Positions 36,517 through 49,301 of a stretch of 64,000 nucleotides of DNA are shown here, one piece after another. Under the pieces are notes generated by a model that worked only from the letters and a program-made list of their open reading frames with translations, searched no databases and was not told the DNA's origin. Source of the DNA: Anaeramoeba flamelloides. Its lineage: Eukaryota > Metamonada > Anaeramoebidae. The position numbers and the translations under genes are program-made. Where the stretch lies: assembly GCA_027625915.1 (NCBI GenBank), contig JANTQA010000029.1:2728001-2792000 (forward strand). Reading direction: 5' to 3'. Numbering within the stretch: the stretch's first letter is position 1; the number at the start of each line of letters is the position of its first letter.

Positions 36517-37901
36517 GTCTCTGAATAAGAAACGAAATGTTAAATAGTTTCTCATAATCCTCTCGTCAAAGTATTAATGTATGTAAAAAAAAAAACCAAG
36601 AATTAAGGCGATATTCACTACCATAAATTTTCTTCATACCCAAGCGAGTGACTTATTCCCAAAAATGATATTGCCAAATTGCACTTCTTTAGATTGAAAA
36701 AATTAGAAAGAAATTATGGTCATGATTCATAGGATTCTAGAATTAGAAACTGAAAATTCACAAAACAAAAAAAAATTCAAAGAATCTCAAGTACAAAAAT
36801 TCAAATTTGTAAAGCTGTTTCAAAAAAGTGAGACTAAAAGTTTTATAAAGTGCTACCCAAACTTCTTAATTCATACGAATTGGTTAATTTGGGATTCTAC
36901 GATAAAACTTTGAGTTGTACTTTTTTAAACAAACTTTAACAAAAAAATCAATCATTTTTCTTGTTTTATATTTCCACAATGGTTAAAATTTCTTTAATTT
37001 AGAACTAATCATTTTCTAAAAGTTACAAAATCAAATCAGTCCAATTTTAATCTAATTTGTGGTTGTTTTATAACCCACTATATTTATCAAAGTATGGATT
37101 TTGTTTGTTTCTTTTGATAAAAATAACTCATTTCCGAATTATGAAAAAAATTAAAACAAAAAAAATCTTCAGATTTCTCAAAACGACAAAGATCTACACT
37201 TCAAAACTACATAATTACATTCGCAATTAGTAATTCACATCAATTTAAATTTGAAATTGAGTGCCACTCTTTGTCACCTTTTTCCAAAAATATCATAGAT
37301 CTTCAATTGTTTGTTTTTAGAAATCTATCGTAAATTACATGATGGTTGGTTTTTAATTTGTCATAGGCTACTCATAAAAATTGTAAAATTTTTTTTTTTA
37401 CATTTCAAAAATTTATTTTTCACCTTAATGACTCGACCCTTAAGAAAAATTATGATAGAATAAATTTATCCTTCTTTTTTGGAAATAACTTATATCTTTT
37501 GTGATTACAAAAACCACAGAAACTTGTAGGGTGTAGATGCACGAATCATTATGTTGGGAAAAAAATAATGATCATAAGACAATTTATGCTTGAAATAAGC
37601 TAAATTTCAAAAATAGGGGCATATTTTTCATCAGAAAAAAAAATTGTTTAATTGTTTTTTTTTTTTTGAATAATAATGTATTTTACTAAATTTTTTAGAG
37701 ATAATAACCAATATTGATTAATAAATAAATATATATTATTATCATTTTATTTTTTAGAAAACAAATGAAAAAAGAAAAAAAAAACAATAAATAAGTTTGC
37801 CCCTAATTTTGAAATTTGGCTTATTATACTTGTAATATAAATTCAAATTATTAAACGATTGATCCTTGACTACTAATTATGGATCAGTTCGACTTTTTCA
37901 A
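36517..37901. other. Stretch without a supported gene
   Basis: It may contain a 3' exon or UTR of the PHF5A-like gene just after 36517. A 65-codon open frame at 36716 has no recognisable domain. The rest is AT-rich intergenic sequence. Confidence 0.35.
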
Positions 37902-38315
37902 TGCACATGTTCAAAAATTGATATCTTAATATTTTAAGTTTTTTTACTAAATTTGTCATTTTTCCAAAAACAATAAAACTTTTCCAATCCGAATAGACAG
38001 GGAGAGGTTTTTTGATATTAGAAACCTCGGTTTCTAATAGCAAAAAAAAAAAAAACAATGGAATGAAAGAATAAAATCATTGGTGTTGTTTTTGTGTTTT
38101 GATTTCTTAAAATTATTTTGGAATTTTAAATTTCTGTTTCAACCCTAAACATTTTTGTTCTATTATTAAATTAAATTTTTTACTCTTAGAAACCGAGGTT
38201 TCTAATATCAAAAAACCTCTCCCTGTCTATTCGGATTGGAAAAGTTTTATTGTTTTTGGAAAAATGACAAATTTAGTAAAAAAACTTAAAATATAAAGAC
38301 ATCAATTTTTGCGCA
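37902..38315. repeat. Hairpin with a perfect 101-nt inverted repeat
   Basis: 37936-38036 is the exact reverse complement of 38187-38287 by direct reading, including the balanced-composition core CCAATCCGAATAGACAGGG. Pairing continues imperfectly outward to about 37902 and 38315, where CACATGTTCAAAAATTGAT faces an imperfect complement. The spacer is 150 nt. The arm sequence is less AT-rich than its surroundings, and its origin was not found in the window. Confidence 0.85.
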
Positions 38316-40636
38316 CAGGAGGCACAAAAAAAAAAAAAAATTGAAATATTTGATTTTTTAAAATTCTAGTTGGGCCCAAGCTTGCACCATTTTAGCATTT
38401 TATTAGATGAGCTATTGATGGATGTTTGTTAAAGTAAGAAAAAATGAAAATAAAAATTCTTAACAAAATTGAATTTGTCAATCGAAATTAATTCAGATCT
38501 TGGAAAATATTTTTTGCTTCATTCATATTAATAACTCATCTGTAAAATTATTTAGTCAACAACTATAACGAAAACTTAGAGATCTAGAAATTAATGATCA
38601 AACTTAATTATGGGAAAAGAGAAAAAAGAAAGGTGTTCAATATATTTGCTGTAAAGCAGTGTTCTCAAGAAAAACATTTCCAAAAGATAAACTGAAAATT
38701 AAATCCAATAAAAAATTAATATTTTATTTATCTAATCTTTAATTTTTTAACAATAAAAAAAAAAAAAAAAAAAAAAACTATTTAATAGAAAGATGGATGT
38801 CCCGTTATCATAAATTTAGGTAGCTCACGACTTGATAAAATTTTTGAACAAAAATCTTCAAAAAATTAAAAATTAAATAATTTTTTTCATAGAACAAAAG
38901 AATTATATAAATATACATATAACTTTCATTTTGGAATTAAATTTTATTAACTAGCACTTTTTTAAATTTGAAAATATTATCTATTTATTCAATAAAACAC
39001 TAAGGTTTTTGAATATCCTTCGAAAATTTTAAATTACTTTCAAATTTTTTTATTTTTTACAATTTACCAAAATAATTTTTATTTTTTGAGTTTTTTCTTC
39101 AAATTTGAAATTAATTTTAAAAAAAAACAATTGAATTAAACCTTTAAATAAGAGTTAAGGTGTTAGAGTCGCCATAAATTCGTCTATAATTAAAGTATGA
39201 TGTAATTGGGTGTTAATGTTATTAGTGTTGCATAGTTCATATGGATCTAAAAAATCTATTAATAAAAATCTTATTGCAACAATAAATTATTGGATTTTTT
39301 ACTAATGATCTCTATTAAAAACTTTTCATTTTTGGAAATATTTTGTTAAAAAAATTTCCTTTTCCAAATCTAAAAATAGAAAGTCCATAAAATATTATTT
39401 TGGTATTTAATAATTCAGATTTAGAACTTCCAAAAGTAATTATTGTTTAGATTTGTTGAATTTCAAAGATTAACTCAATAATCATTAACACAAAAACCCA
39501 AAGAATGATTAGTTTTGTTTCCTTTTTATAAAGCTAATTGTAACATCAATATATATTCCAAGATTTAAAAAATTATTCGTCAAAATAATCTATAATTTAA
39601 TTACATAATTTTTAAAAAAAAAAATGAATTTTTTTGTGATTAATCTACATTTTGTGAGAAATATTTGATAGATATTTTACAACTTTGGAGTCTGAATATT
39701 GATAATTCTTAATTTAAATTTGGTGAGAAATGTAGAATTTTTTATGATATTTTTGGGTTTTTTACTAATCCAAGGATCATTTTTCGTTTATAATATCAAC
39801 AAATATAACCACTTTACTAATCGAATTTTTTAGAGACATTTGAACCATGACCCACAAGTGTGATTACACCAAAGAACAACTTACTTAAATCTGAGATTTA
39901 TCATCCATTGAAGCAATCCTTTAGTTAATAAAAATAATGTTTTTTTATTTCTTTTATTTTATTCTGATTAAAATATTATTGAAAGGAATTTTGATAACAT
40001 ATTTATTAAAAAACAGTTTTTGATCAAAAACGTCAGTAATTGGAAAGTAGCAAGGAATTCAAGGCAATTCCACGTTTCTTTTCATAACATTAAGATGATA
40101 AAGAAGAAAAAAATTATTTAAAATATAAAGTCAATTCAAAATTTCTTTTGTTCATTTTTGATTATAATAAGTTTATTTATCAAGATGATCTTTCATGTTT
40201 AGTTTCGAAAAAAAGAAAATATTTGTTTCAAATGCAACTACTTCTATGATCTATTTTTTGGGTTTACTGTTTGATTGATTTCACCCGCTCATATAAACAC
40301 ATCTCAAGATCCAAAACAAATTTAATAAAACCAAAAATTGAAGAAACAAAAATGATCAAAAAATTGAAAATTTAGAGATTTGAATCTAATTTACTTTGAT
40401 CCTTTTCACAAATAAAGCTAGTGAATGGTGTTTTGGTTTCAAATTTTCAATGTATTTTGGCACTAAAAAGTTTTTTTTTAGGTTCTCCACAATTAAAATA
40501 TTTAGAAATGGTGCAACTCACCTACTCCCAGAAATAAAATACAAAATTTCTCACATTTTGAATCAGTTTGTTTTTTAATACGCTATTGTGTTAATCTACC
40601 TTTTTTTTTTTGTTTTTTTTTTTTTGGTTTTTGAAC
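38316..40636. other. Gene-free stretch with repeat remnants
   Basis: Around 39900-40550 a shortened relative of the 1.22-kb element (22683-23905) can be followed by shared blocks such as TGATCTTTCATGTTTAGTTTC, GGTGTTTTGGTTTCAAA and the CAAGATCC region. No supported gene. Confidence 0.4.
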
Positions 40637-40842
40637 TACATCAGTTCCACTTTTAAGACACAAACTTTCAACGAAATTTAAGGTGCAATAAAAAATCACA
40701 AATTAAGACACAAAATTAAGATTCTAGTAAAATAAATTGTAAAAAAAAAAAAAAAATTCCAAATTATGTGCTATTAATTTGAGATTTTTTTGTTCCTTAA
40801 ATTTCGTTGAAATTTTGTGCCTTAAAAGTGGAACTGATTGTA
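40637..40842. mobile_element. TA-flanked CAGT-ended MITE, copy 3
   Basis: Starts TACATCAGTTCCACTTTTAA and ends TTAAAAGTGGAACTGATTGTA, with the same interior hairpin as the copies at 7392, 9333 and 55183. Confidence 0.8.
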
Positions 40843-43800
40843 CAATTGTGTGTTATTTTTCCTTTAATTTATTAAATCAAGAAAATTAATGATAAAATTT
40901 CAATAAATAATACCTAAACCAATAATTAAAAATCAATCTTCGAAAATATACAGAAACTTATATCTACAATTTCGAATATTAAGCATTTTATATATAACAG
41001 TTACTAAATAATAAATGGTATTTTTTTCCTCGTTCTTTCTCCATTTTTATTTTATAATATAGAGCTTCCAAATAAATAGATTTTAATTTGTGAAATCTAT
41101 TCATTTATTTGTTTGTTCATGTGTTATTTTGTTTCCCTTAGAACCCCAAATATATTTAATACTTTTTAAATAAAAATTGAAATTTGAATTTTTATCAAAC
41201 AAGTTTATGATTTAAAATTTATAAAAAATTATCTTATAAAGATAATTTTGGAATTAAAATTTATATAGATGTGTGTAATAAAAAACAAGTTCGAAAAAAA
41301 ATTTTTTAACATTTGAAAAATTTTTTTTAGTTTTTGTGATTTCATTTATTTTCAATCAAAATTTTGTCAAAATAAAATATTTTTTTAATTTTTTGTCTAA
41401 ACAACAAACAAAAAATTTTTTTTCATGAGCAAAGCACATCATTCTTAACTGGATTTTTTTTGTAACTTTTCATGCCAAAATTGCCTATTTTTTTTTTAAA
41501 ACAATAATTTATTCATTGCCTTAGTTATTTAAATATCAAATAAAAAAATAATTTTATTAATAGATTACCATTCAAAGGAAAATATATATTTAATTCTTAA
41601 CAATTTAAAACTAAAAAAAATATAAATTAAATGTAATATATATATATATATATTCATTATAGAATCTGAAAATATTTACAACAAGAATTTTTTCAAAATC
41701 AAATAATTTAGTCAATAGTTTGTGTCAGATTAATATTTGCCTTTATTTTTTATTTTTTACTATTTTTTAATATATGAATTTTTTATAATCTAGAAATCAA
41801 ATAAACAACTTTATTCAAACTTGGATCATTAAATTAAAAATTATTCACCAATATTTTGATTACTTTAGATTGAAAAAATCAAATTTCACAAAAAATATTA
41901 TTGTAATATTTGATAAAACACAAATCAAAAAATAATTATTTGTTATGAATATTGATTTATTATCATTTATAATAAATAAATGACGATTTATATTTTTTAA
42001 TTGTAAAGTTGATTTCTGTATCTATTAAATAAGGATTTATTGATTTACTTAGTGTGTGTCAAATGAAATTATTTTACAATTTTTTTTTTTAGCTTGATTC
42101 TCAATTATTTTTTATTCATTTAAATAATTTTTTAGTTAATTATTCATATTAAACTCAGAAAATTTGACTTAAATAAATGAATTCGATTTTTCTCTTAATT
42201 CATTGTTTTTTGTAATAATGTCTTAAAAATGAAAAGAAAATTTCCCAATATTGTCTTTACTTATTTCTTTGATTTATCATGAAATTAACATGGTTATTTC
42301 ATAGTTATTATGAATAAATTAATGTTTTGAATTTTGATAATAATCATAAAATTTGAAATTTAAAAATAATAAAAACCAAAAAAAAAAAAATGAAAAAATA
42401 CAAAATTATTGTTTTTTACCAAAAAAATACAATAACATAACTACTTTATATTTGATCTATTTTAACTATTTAATATAATTAAAATCCGAATTAAAGATAT
42501 TTATATATATATATATATATATCTGAATATATCAATATCGTTTTCAATCTCTATATTTAAAATAAGAGGAAATTTTATGTCAATACAGTGTGCTGATGGA
42601 TATATTATGTTATCTAAAATTCCGAAAAGAAGACCATATTCAGAATAAAAAAAGATAATCAGATGATTTTTTCCCAAAGAATTTTTAAATGCCCATAGAA
42701 AATGGAATTTTTGTTTATAGATATTCCAACCAAACAAAGATATTTTTACCATGACGAGTTGGTTATTTCTAGATCTTAAATCATACTTACTGTGTTTTAA
42801 TTTGTACGAATGTTAACAATTATTTTTATTAAAAGGGTATTATTTTTTAAAAATAAAATGAAATCTTTTTAAGATCTTGAAAAAAATATTTTTTTTTAAT
42901 TTGTGTTTTGACTTCTGAAATAGATGAGCTAACCCACTCTAAACAATTTATAAATTTTAGTATTTTTTTTTGAAATTCAAAATTTGCATGTTTTCAGTAT
43001 AAAACGGATATAAAGTAACTTATTATTTTTATTATAAATTAAGTTAATTCTTTAAAATAGGGAAACTTATTTTTCATTTTATGTGGGAAAGTATTACCTT
43101 TCAAAAGAAAATTTTATATTTTATTATTATTTTTAATTATTAATTTTTCAATTTAAATCCCAGACAATAAAATTAATTGAATATGGTGTGATTTAACATG
43201 TGAAATTTTGATAAAAGTTTATGGGACTAGTCTCTATAATTTTTGTTTATTACCAAATTCTAAATAAAAGTTCCTAATCTAGAAATATATTTAATATTGA
43301 TAATAAACTGGGTTTTCAAATCTAAGTAATTGGCAAAAAATTGACTCAATCTCTCTTAAATTTAGGAAAAAAAATTAAATAGAGATTAATATGACAATTA
43401 AAGTTAATCAATTAAATTGAGATCTACTAAACAAAAATTGTTTATTCTTTAAAGTTCAAAAAAGTTGAATTCTGGTTTTCAGAAAATGAAAAAAAAATAC
43501 AAAAAAATTTTCAATTTTGAAAAATTTTTTTAACAAATTATTTCGCCTTATTCACTAGAACTTTCATAACAATTTAAATGATTTTTGTCAGAAAAAAATC
43601 AATTTTGAATTTTGAGGATAAAATTACTTATTTCTCAAAAATCTTTAAGAAAATTTTATTTTGAAAAATCTAATTTCGACTTAGATCAAAAACCCTATTT
43701 CTTTGTAAAAATTTATAAATGATTTTAAAACTTTAATGATTATTACTATCCTTCTTAAAACAATATGAATTATTTTTCAATATCAGGCTGAATATATCAA

Positions 43801-44411
43801 TTTTTTTAGTTTGTCAAAAGAATTATCTCAAAAAAGAAAAAAAATCTATATATTAATATTCCTGGCAACAAAAAAGACTTGATATTGTGGACTGATGATT
43901 TAAATGATAATAAATAGGGTAAAAATTTTTTATAATGTGAGAAATAAAATGAATTTTTATTAATTTTCTTGTTCATAAAAAATTAAAAAAAAAAAATTAG
44001 ATCTCACAGAAAAAAATTTTCTTTTCTGGCTTTCTTTGTCGATCAGAATTTTTTGATAATTGGCATCTCCAAAATTTGTAAGTAGAGACTATCACCAATA
44101 AAATATTTTAAAATGTAAACTTGTTGCCCTCGAGTACTGATTCCTTAAAACCATTTTTAAAAGAAATAGGATAAACCGAAACAGTAAAAATTAATTCTTT
44201 TCACATTAAAATTTTATTTTCCAATAATCATGGCAATAAGAAAAAATGATGTCTAAAGTTTGTTAAGAACCAAAATAGAATAAAAGCGGATCCTTCTTGT
44301 ATCACGCGTGTCAGTGATTTTGGTCATTGGTAAAAAAATAAAATAGCTTCTCCAAAGCGATTTGAATAAAACCAAAGCAAATTTAGCAATATCATTTTTT
44401 TTTTGATTTTT
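40843..44411. other. Gene-free AT-rich stretch
   Basis: No supported gene. Short TA tracts occur near 41638 and 42502. 43000-43900 shares scattered blocks with 20700-21460, so this is probably another old repeat pair. Confidence 0.4.
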
Positions 44412-45023
44412 CTAATGTTTATGAGATTTAGTTCTCTTAGACGAAGAAGAGCGTTTCCGTTTCTTGCTTTTTGGTTTTTGTGATCGTTTTTTCTTTTTTC
44501 TGCTAGGAGTTTGGCCTCTTTTTTTCTTTTTCTTTTTCTTTTTCTTTTTCTTTTTCTTGTTCTTTTTCTTGTTCTTTTTCTTTATGTAATCCAACGATGA
44601 TGATGAGGATTCTTCAGATGAGGATTGGGTAGTAGGTAGTGTAACAGGAATAACTATCTTGGATTGGTCCTTTCGTTGTTCATTGAAATTTCCAATCTGA
44701 AACTTGCTACCATCAATCTTGTTCTCGCAAAAAGAAATCCCAAAATTATTTTCCTTTTCTTCTTTTTGGATTTGTTGATTATCAATTTGAGTTTCGCCCT
44801 GAAGAGGATTTTCAGAAATTGAAGAGAATTCTTCATAGATAAGAAAAGAAAGGTACAGTTTTAAATCATCAAGAATAGTTATTATCCAATTTCTCTTTTT
44901 CTTATGATCAAATAAATCTTGTTTTTCTTTTTTGTCTTTCTCGGAACAAAAATTAATTTGATTTTGGACAAAAACTTTTATTTGTTCATTAAAATTTGTT
45001 TCTTGTTTGTTTCTTTGAAACAT
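44412..45023 (-). CDS. Lys-rich protein of unknown function
   Basis: 203 aa, start ATG at 45023. The N-terminal 130 residues are of mixed composition (MFQRNKQETNFNEQIKVFV, DLKLYLSFLIYEEFSSISEN, NNFGISFCENKIDGSKFQIG). Then come a Ser-rich acidic stretch (SSSEESSSSS) and a long Lys/Asn run, and the end is RKKKKRSQKPKSKKRKRSSSSKRTKSHKH. The C-terminus resembles multipartite nuclear or nucleolar localisation signals and would bind nucleic acid nonspecifically (inference). The poly-Lys run is encoded by repeated AAG/AAA triplets and could vary in length. No domain was recognised. A separate upstream exon is possible. Confidence 0.7.
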   Translation of the reverse strand: MFQRNKQETNFNEQIKVFVQNQINFCSEKDKKEKQDLFDHKKKRNWIITILDDLKLYLSFLIYEEFSSISENPLQGETQIDNQQIQKEEKENNFGISFCENKIDGSKFQIGNFNEQRKDQSKIVIPVTLPTTQSSSEESSSSSLDYIKKKNKKKNKKKKKKKKKKKKKRGQTPSRKKKKRSQKPKSKKRKRSSSSKRTKSHKH

Positions 45024-45469
45024 TTCTTGTTATACAGAAATTGTCAATGATCTGATCGTGAAAACAAAAGCAATTCAAGAAAAAAATGAAAAATATTTGA
45101 ATGATTTTCTGTAAAATTATTTTTTCGTTCTCAGTCAATAAAAAACGATTGTACACTTGTACCAAACAAAGACAAATTTTGAACTCTGAAATTTACAAAC
45201 CATTGAAAGAAGATTTAAAATAAGATCATTTTGGTTTTTAAAACTCATACACTTGTTGGTTTTAATTGTTTCAGAACATCAGGTCAGTTTTTTGATATTT
45301 TTTTTTCTTTTTCAAATTTTTTTCTTTAAAAAAAGAAAAACAAACATGTCACATACTTTCACTGAAAAGTTCGGTTCAGAGTGTTCTAAGATTTAATTAT
45401 TGTTTTTCCTTGAATATATTTTTTATTTTTTTCTTTCTACGAAATCTTTTTTCCATTCTATAATTTAAG

Positions 45470-45980
45470 GTAGAGTGGGGAAAAAAATACCTTATATGAA
45501 AAAAATCCCATCAAGATTTTTAAATTGTGAGTATTAGGAAAATTGAAGTGTAATTTCTTTTATTTTAAATATAATCCTTTTTATTAAGAACCAAATTTTT
45601 TAAAAGCTTAGTAATAAACCTACCTTTAGCTCATTAAAGTGGGATGTTTATCGAATACTCAAATAATTGTTTGATAGTATAAGTGTTGATCAACTTGTTT
45701 TGGAAAAATAATCGAGTTTTATAAGAGATTTACTTGAGTTTGGATATTGATAATTTTTATTCTTGTGTTTTTGTTTGATTGAATTATGTTTTGAATAAGT
45801 GTAATTTCATTAACCATTATTCTAATATGTGGGTAGGTTATAATTTTAAAAGTTTAATTCTTACTAAAAGGATTTGATTTTAAATAGATGAAATTATTAA
45901 GCTATTTACCTGTTAATCACAATTAAAAAATCTTATCTGGGATTTTTTTTTGTGTTTGTTATTTTTTTCACTACTATAGA
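45470..45980. mobile_element. 510-bp inverted-repeat element
   Basis: The left end (GTAGAGTGGGGAAAAAAATA, ATCCCATCAAGATTTTTAAA, TTGTGAGTATTA) is inversely matched on the right (AATCACAATTAAAAAATCTT, ATCTGGGATTTTTTTT, CACTACTATAGA). The arms are about 70 nt. A third version of the same end lies at 47475-47548. Confidence 0.6.
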
Positions 45981-48900
45981 TAAACCAAGCCTATATTTTT
46001 CCCAAATTAAAGTTTTTTTGATAAATAAATATTAATGATCTTTGTTCTCTCATTTAGAAGGTTCTAAAATCCTATAAAAGAATATTGTAATTCAAAGTTA
46101 TTTCACCAAATAAAAAATAATAGTTGAATAGCTCTAAAATGTTTCCAGAATATTTAAAAGGAATTTACACTTAAGAAACAATTAAAGAATAGATCAGTTC
46201 TTATTAAACTTCTTTGTGGTTGATTGTCTTTCAGAATTGTATTAAAAGGTAGTTAGTATTGAAATATTCAAAATAGTTTGAAAAATAAAATAATAGAATA
46301 TAAGATATTCCTTTCAGATCATTTTTTACGTTACCGAAACAACTGTAAAATAATAGATAACAAAGAACAGTTTATAAAACTTTTTTTTTTGATTTTGCAA
46401 TTTGAGAAAAAAAAGTTGAATATCATTTTATTTGATAACATTAATAAAAAAAGGCTAACTCAATTAAAAGTCGAAATATATTAACTTCAAAGAAGAATCC
46501 ATTATATTATTTTCAATCAATACAACAAAAAAATTTTAAATCTACTTTGATTTACAGAAATTTTTTTGAATGGGATCTTAAAAAAAGTCAATTTTATCAA
46601 CATCTTTTTAATAATAGTCAATCAAAGAAAAATCCATACCAAAAGAAAATATTAAAATAAACTGTTATTTTGGCGAATCTGCCATTTTGGTTTTTATCAT
46701 TTCTTTTTTCTTTTAAAATTGATCATACTTTGAATTTTCATAATTTATTAGAGTTCCCAATTAAAAATTGTGTTTACACTTTTTTTCATGTTTCACTTTA
46801 ATTTCCAGGGTTTCTGGTTATTCTTTTTTTTGTTAAATTTGTTATTTTTGTTTTTTTTTACATTTATTCTCCCTTTTTGATCTTATTTATTTCCTTGTCT
46901 ACTTGTAATTCACTCACACCACAGACAAATAACCAAATTTGAAAGTTATGTTTTGAAATACTTTGGATCTTTAATCTAATTTCTTATGGGGTTTCCAATG
47001 AAAAGAAGAACAATTTTCAAATTATCATTGTTAAGTGAAATATTACCATTGAAAGGAATGAATTATCAATAAAAAAAAAAACTTAATAAAATAATACGAG
47101 ATTTTTAAATAAATCCTAATAGTTCAAAAATAATAATAAAAAAAAATTATAATTTTTTTTAAAAGTATTATTATATCATGTTGTTTGGTTATTTAAAAAA
47201 CTCATTGAAGTTAAATATTGATAAAGAAAAGATCAATTTTTTAAAAAAATAATCAATATCTAAGAATAAAAATATTTTAAAAATTTTTTTTTTTAAATTT
47301 TTACATATCAAACTATTATATGGGTTAGAAATATTTGATTTTACAAATACAGATTTTAAAGATATTAATATTTGAATTAATTAAAACATAACACAATTTT
47401 TGATCATCATACCATTTTATCCTACGCTTATTTATAAAAATATAACTAAAAATTGATGATTTCTGAAATATATTATATAGTAGGGGAAAAAATATCGGAC
47501 CTGGAAAAAATCCCCGAAAAGATTTTTAATTGTGAATATTAATAAAAAAAAATAAGAAAATAAGACAGTTGGTAATGTTGTTAGGTTTTCCAAAATTCAA
47601 AAAAATAGAGAAAAATCTTTCATTTATCATATTTCTTGTGAATTCTGGAAAAGAGATATGGGGTTTTTGTAATTTTTGAAATAAACAGAAAATTAATGAT
47701 AAATTTTATTATTATTTCTCTAATTACAAAAAATCCCTTTAGTTTTTATTGGATTTTCTTTTTATTTGCAAAATCAAAAGTTTCTATTGAAAAAATAGAA
47801 ATTTTCAAGAAAGTTTCTGTAAGATTTTTTAAAAATCTCGAAGAATTGATTAAAATCTTTATGGTTTTATAATTATTTCTAAAATTAAAAACAAATCTTT
47901 GCCAGGTTTTCCAGAATTCAATATAATATAGAAAAATCTTCCAGTTCCTATATTGTTTTGAATTCTGGAAAATCGCTGTAATTTTTTTTTTAATTTTAGT
48001 ACTTAAAAGAAATTGAAGAAATTTACTTTTTATTTCTCAAATTAAAAAAAAAATAGGTACTTGGTGGTAGTATACAGCACTATAAGGAATTTAACAACAG
48101 TCCAAAAAAAATAAAAAAAAAATTAAAAAATATATTAAAAATGAAAGTTCTCAACTTCAATTTTAAAACTCTTAAATTTTACATATTATTTAAACATGTA
48201 TTTTCACAGTATGAATAATAATAAAAGAAAATTTTAAATTATGTAAAACTAATAAAAAAATTTCGATATCTTTGTTTATTTATGCAATTTTCTATGAAAT
48301 TAACTAGTCAGTTAAAATAATCACAAATCTAGATATATGAACAAAAAACTATAATCCATCTATATATTAAAAAATAATAATATTTTTAATATTACTACAA
48401 AAAAAAAATTCAATATCTTTATTATCATTATTAGATAATAAATCTATTTTTGAGTCTTTATTAATATTTCTAAATAAAAATTTAGGAATTCGGTCAAATA
48501 AAATGGATTAACAACCTATCAGTTAAACAATAATATATTGGTATGTGTGTATGTGTGTATGTGTGTGTGTTTTTAAACAAAATTTCATTTGATGAATAAA
48601 TTGTCAAAGTCAAATTTCATTGAAAAAAAAAAATTAAAAGATTTCGCTTGCAGTAAAGTGTATTTATTATCTATTGAATACATTATTTCGGATATCTAAG
48701 AAAAATATTTATTGGATTTTTTTAGGGAAAGGACAATTCGACAATTCTTGCAATTTTCTCTATTTGAGTAATATTTTACCAACTCGAAAGATCTCACACT
48801 TTAATTTATTCTTCAAATACTTTTGCTAAAATTTTATTTCTCAAAACCAATATAAAATATTAATAAAATCAATTCTTATGTAAAGAATTTTCAATAAATT

Positions 48901-49301
48901 AAACATTATCACAAGAAATTAAACATAATAGCTCTAATATAAAATAATTTTCCGCAACCAAATTGCTTATACTCTTGAATGTAAAAGAAAAAAATAAAAA
49001 AACAAATAAAGATTCTCAAAAAAAATAAATTACTCAAAAATACTAGATTTATTTTATAAAAAATGCAGTTAAGAACTGAAATTTTTCTATTGAGGACCAA
49101 TTTTTGATGATCAAACTCTAAAAGTAATAAAACTAAAACAATTTGAAATCTAATTCTTCAAATTGCAACTAATATAACGAGGGAAAGATCCGATAAAAAA
49201 CCACAAATCTAAATTGTAGTTGAAAAGAAAAAAAGAATAAAAATAAAAATATAAAAAAAATAAAATAAAATTCATCGAAATAATTTCTCAACGTGAAAAA
49301 A
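45981..49301. other. Gene-free stretch
   Basis: No supported gene. It contains a single end of the 510-bp element at 47475-47548 (GTAGGGGAAAAAATATCGG, AAAAGATTTTTAATTGTGAA). It also has two similar small palindromes near 47585-47660 and 47907-47965, built on TTTTCCAGAATTCAA/TTGAATTCTGGAAAA, and a GT/GTAT microsatellite at 48541-48570. Confidence 0.45.

Noticed and set aside
36716-36913. 65-codon frame downstream of the PHF5A-like gene
   Set aside because: No family resemblance. Part of it lies close to a segment whose other frame looks faintly like the PHF5A C-terminus, but no consistent splice joins it, so neither was called.
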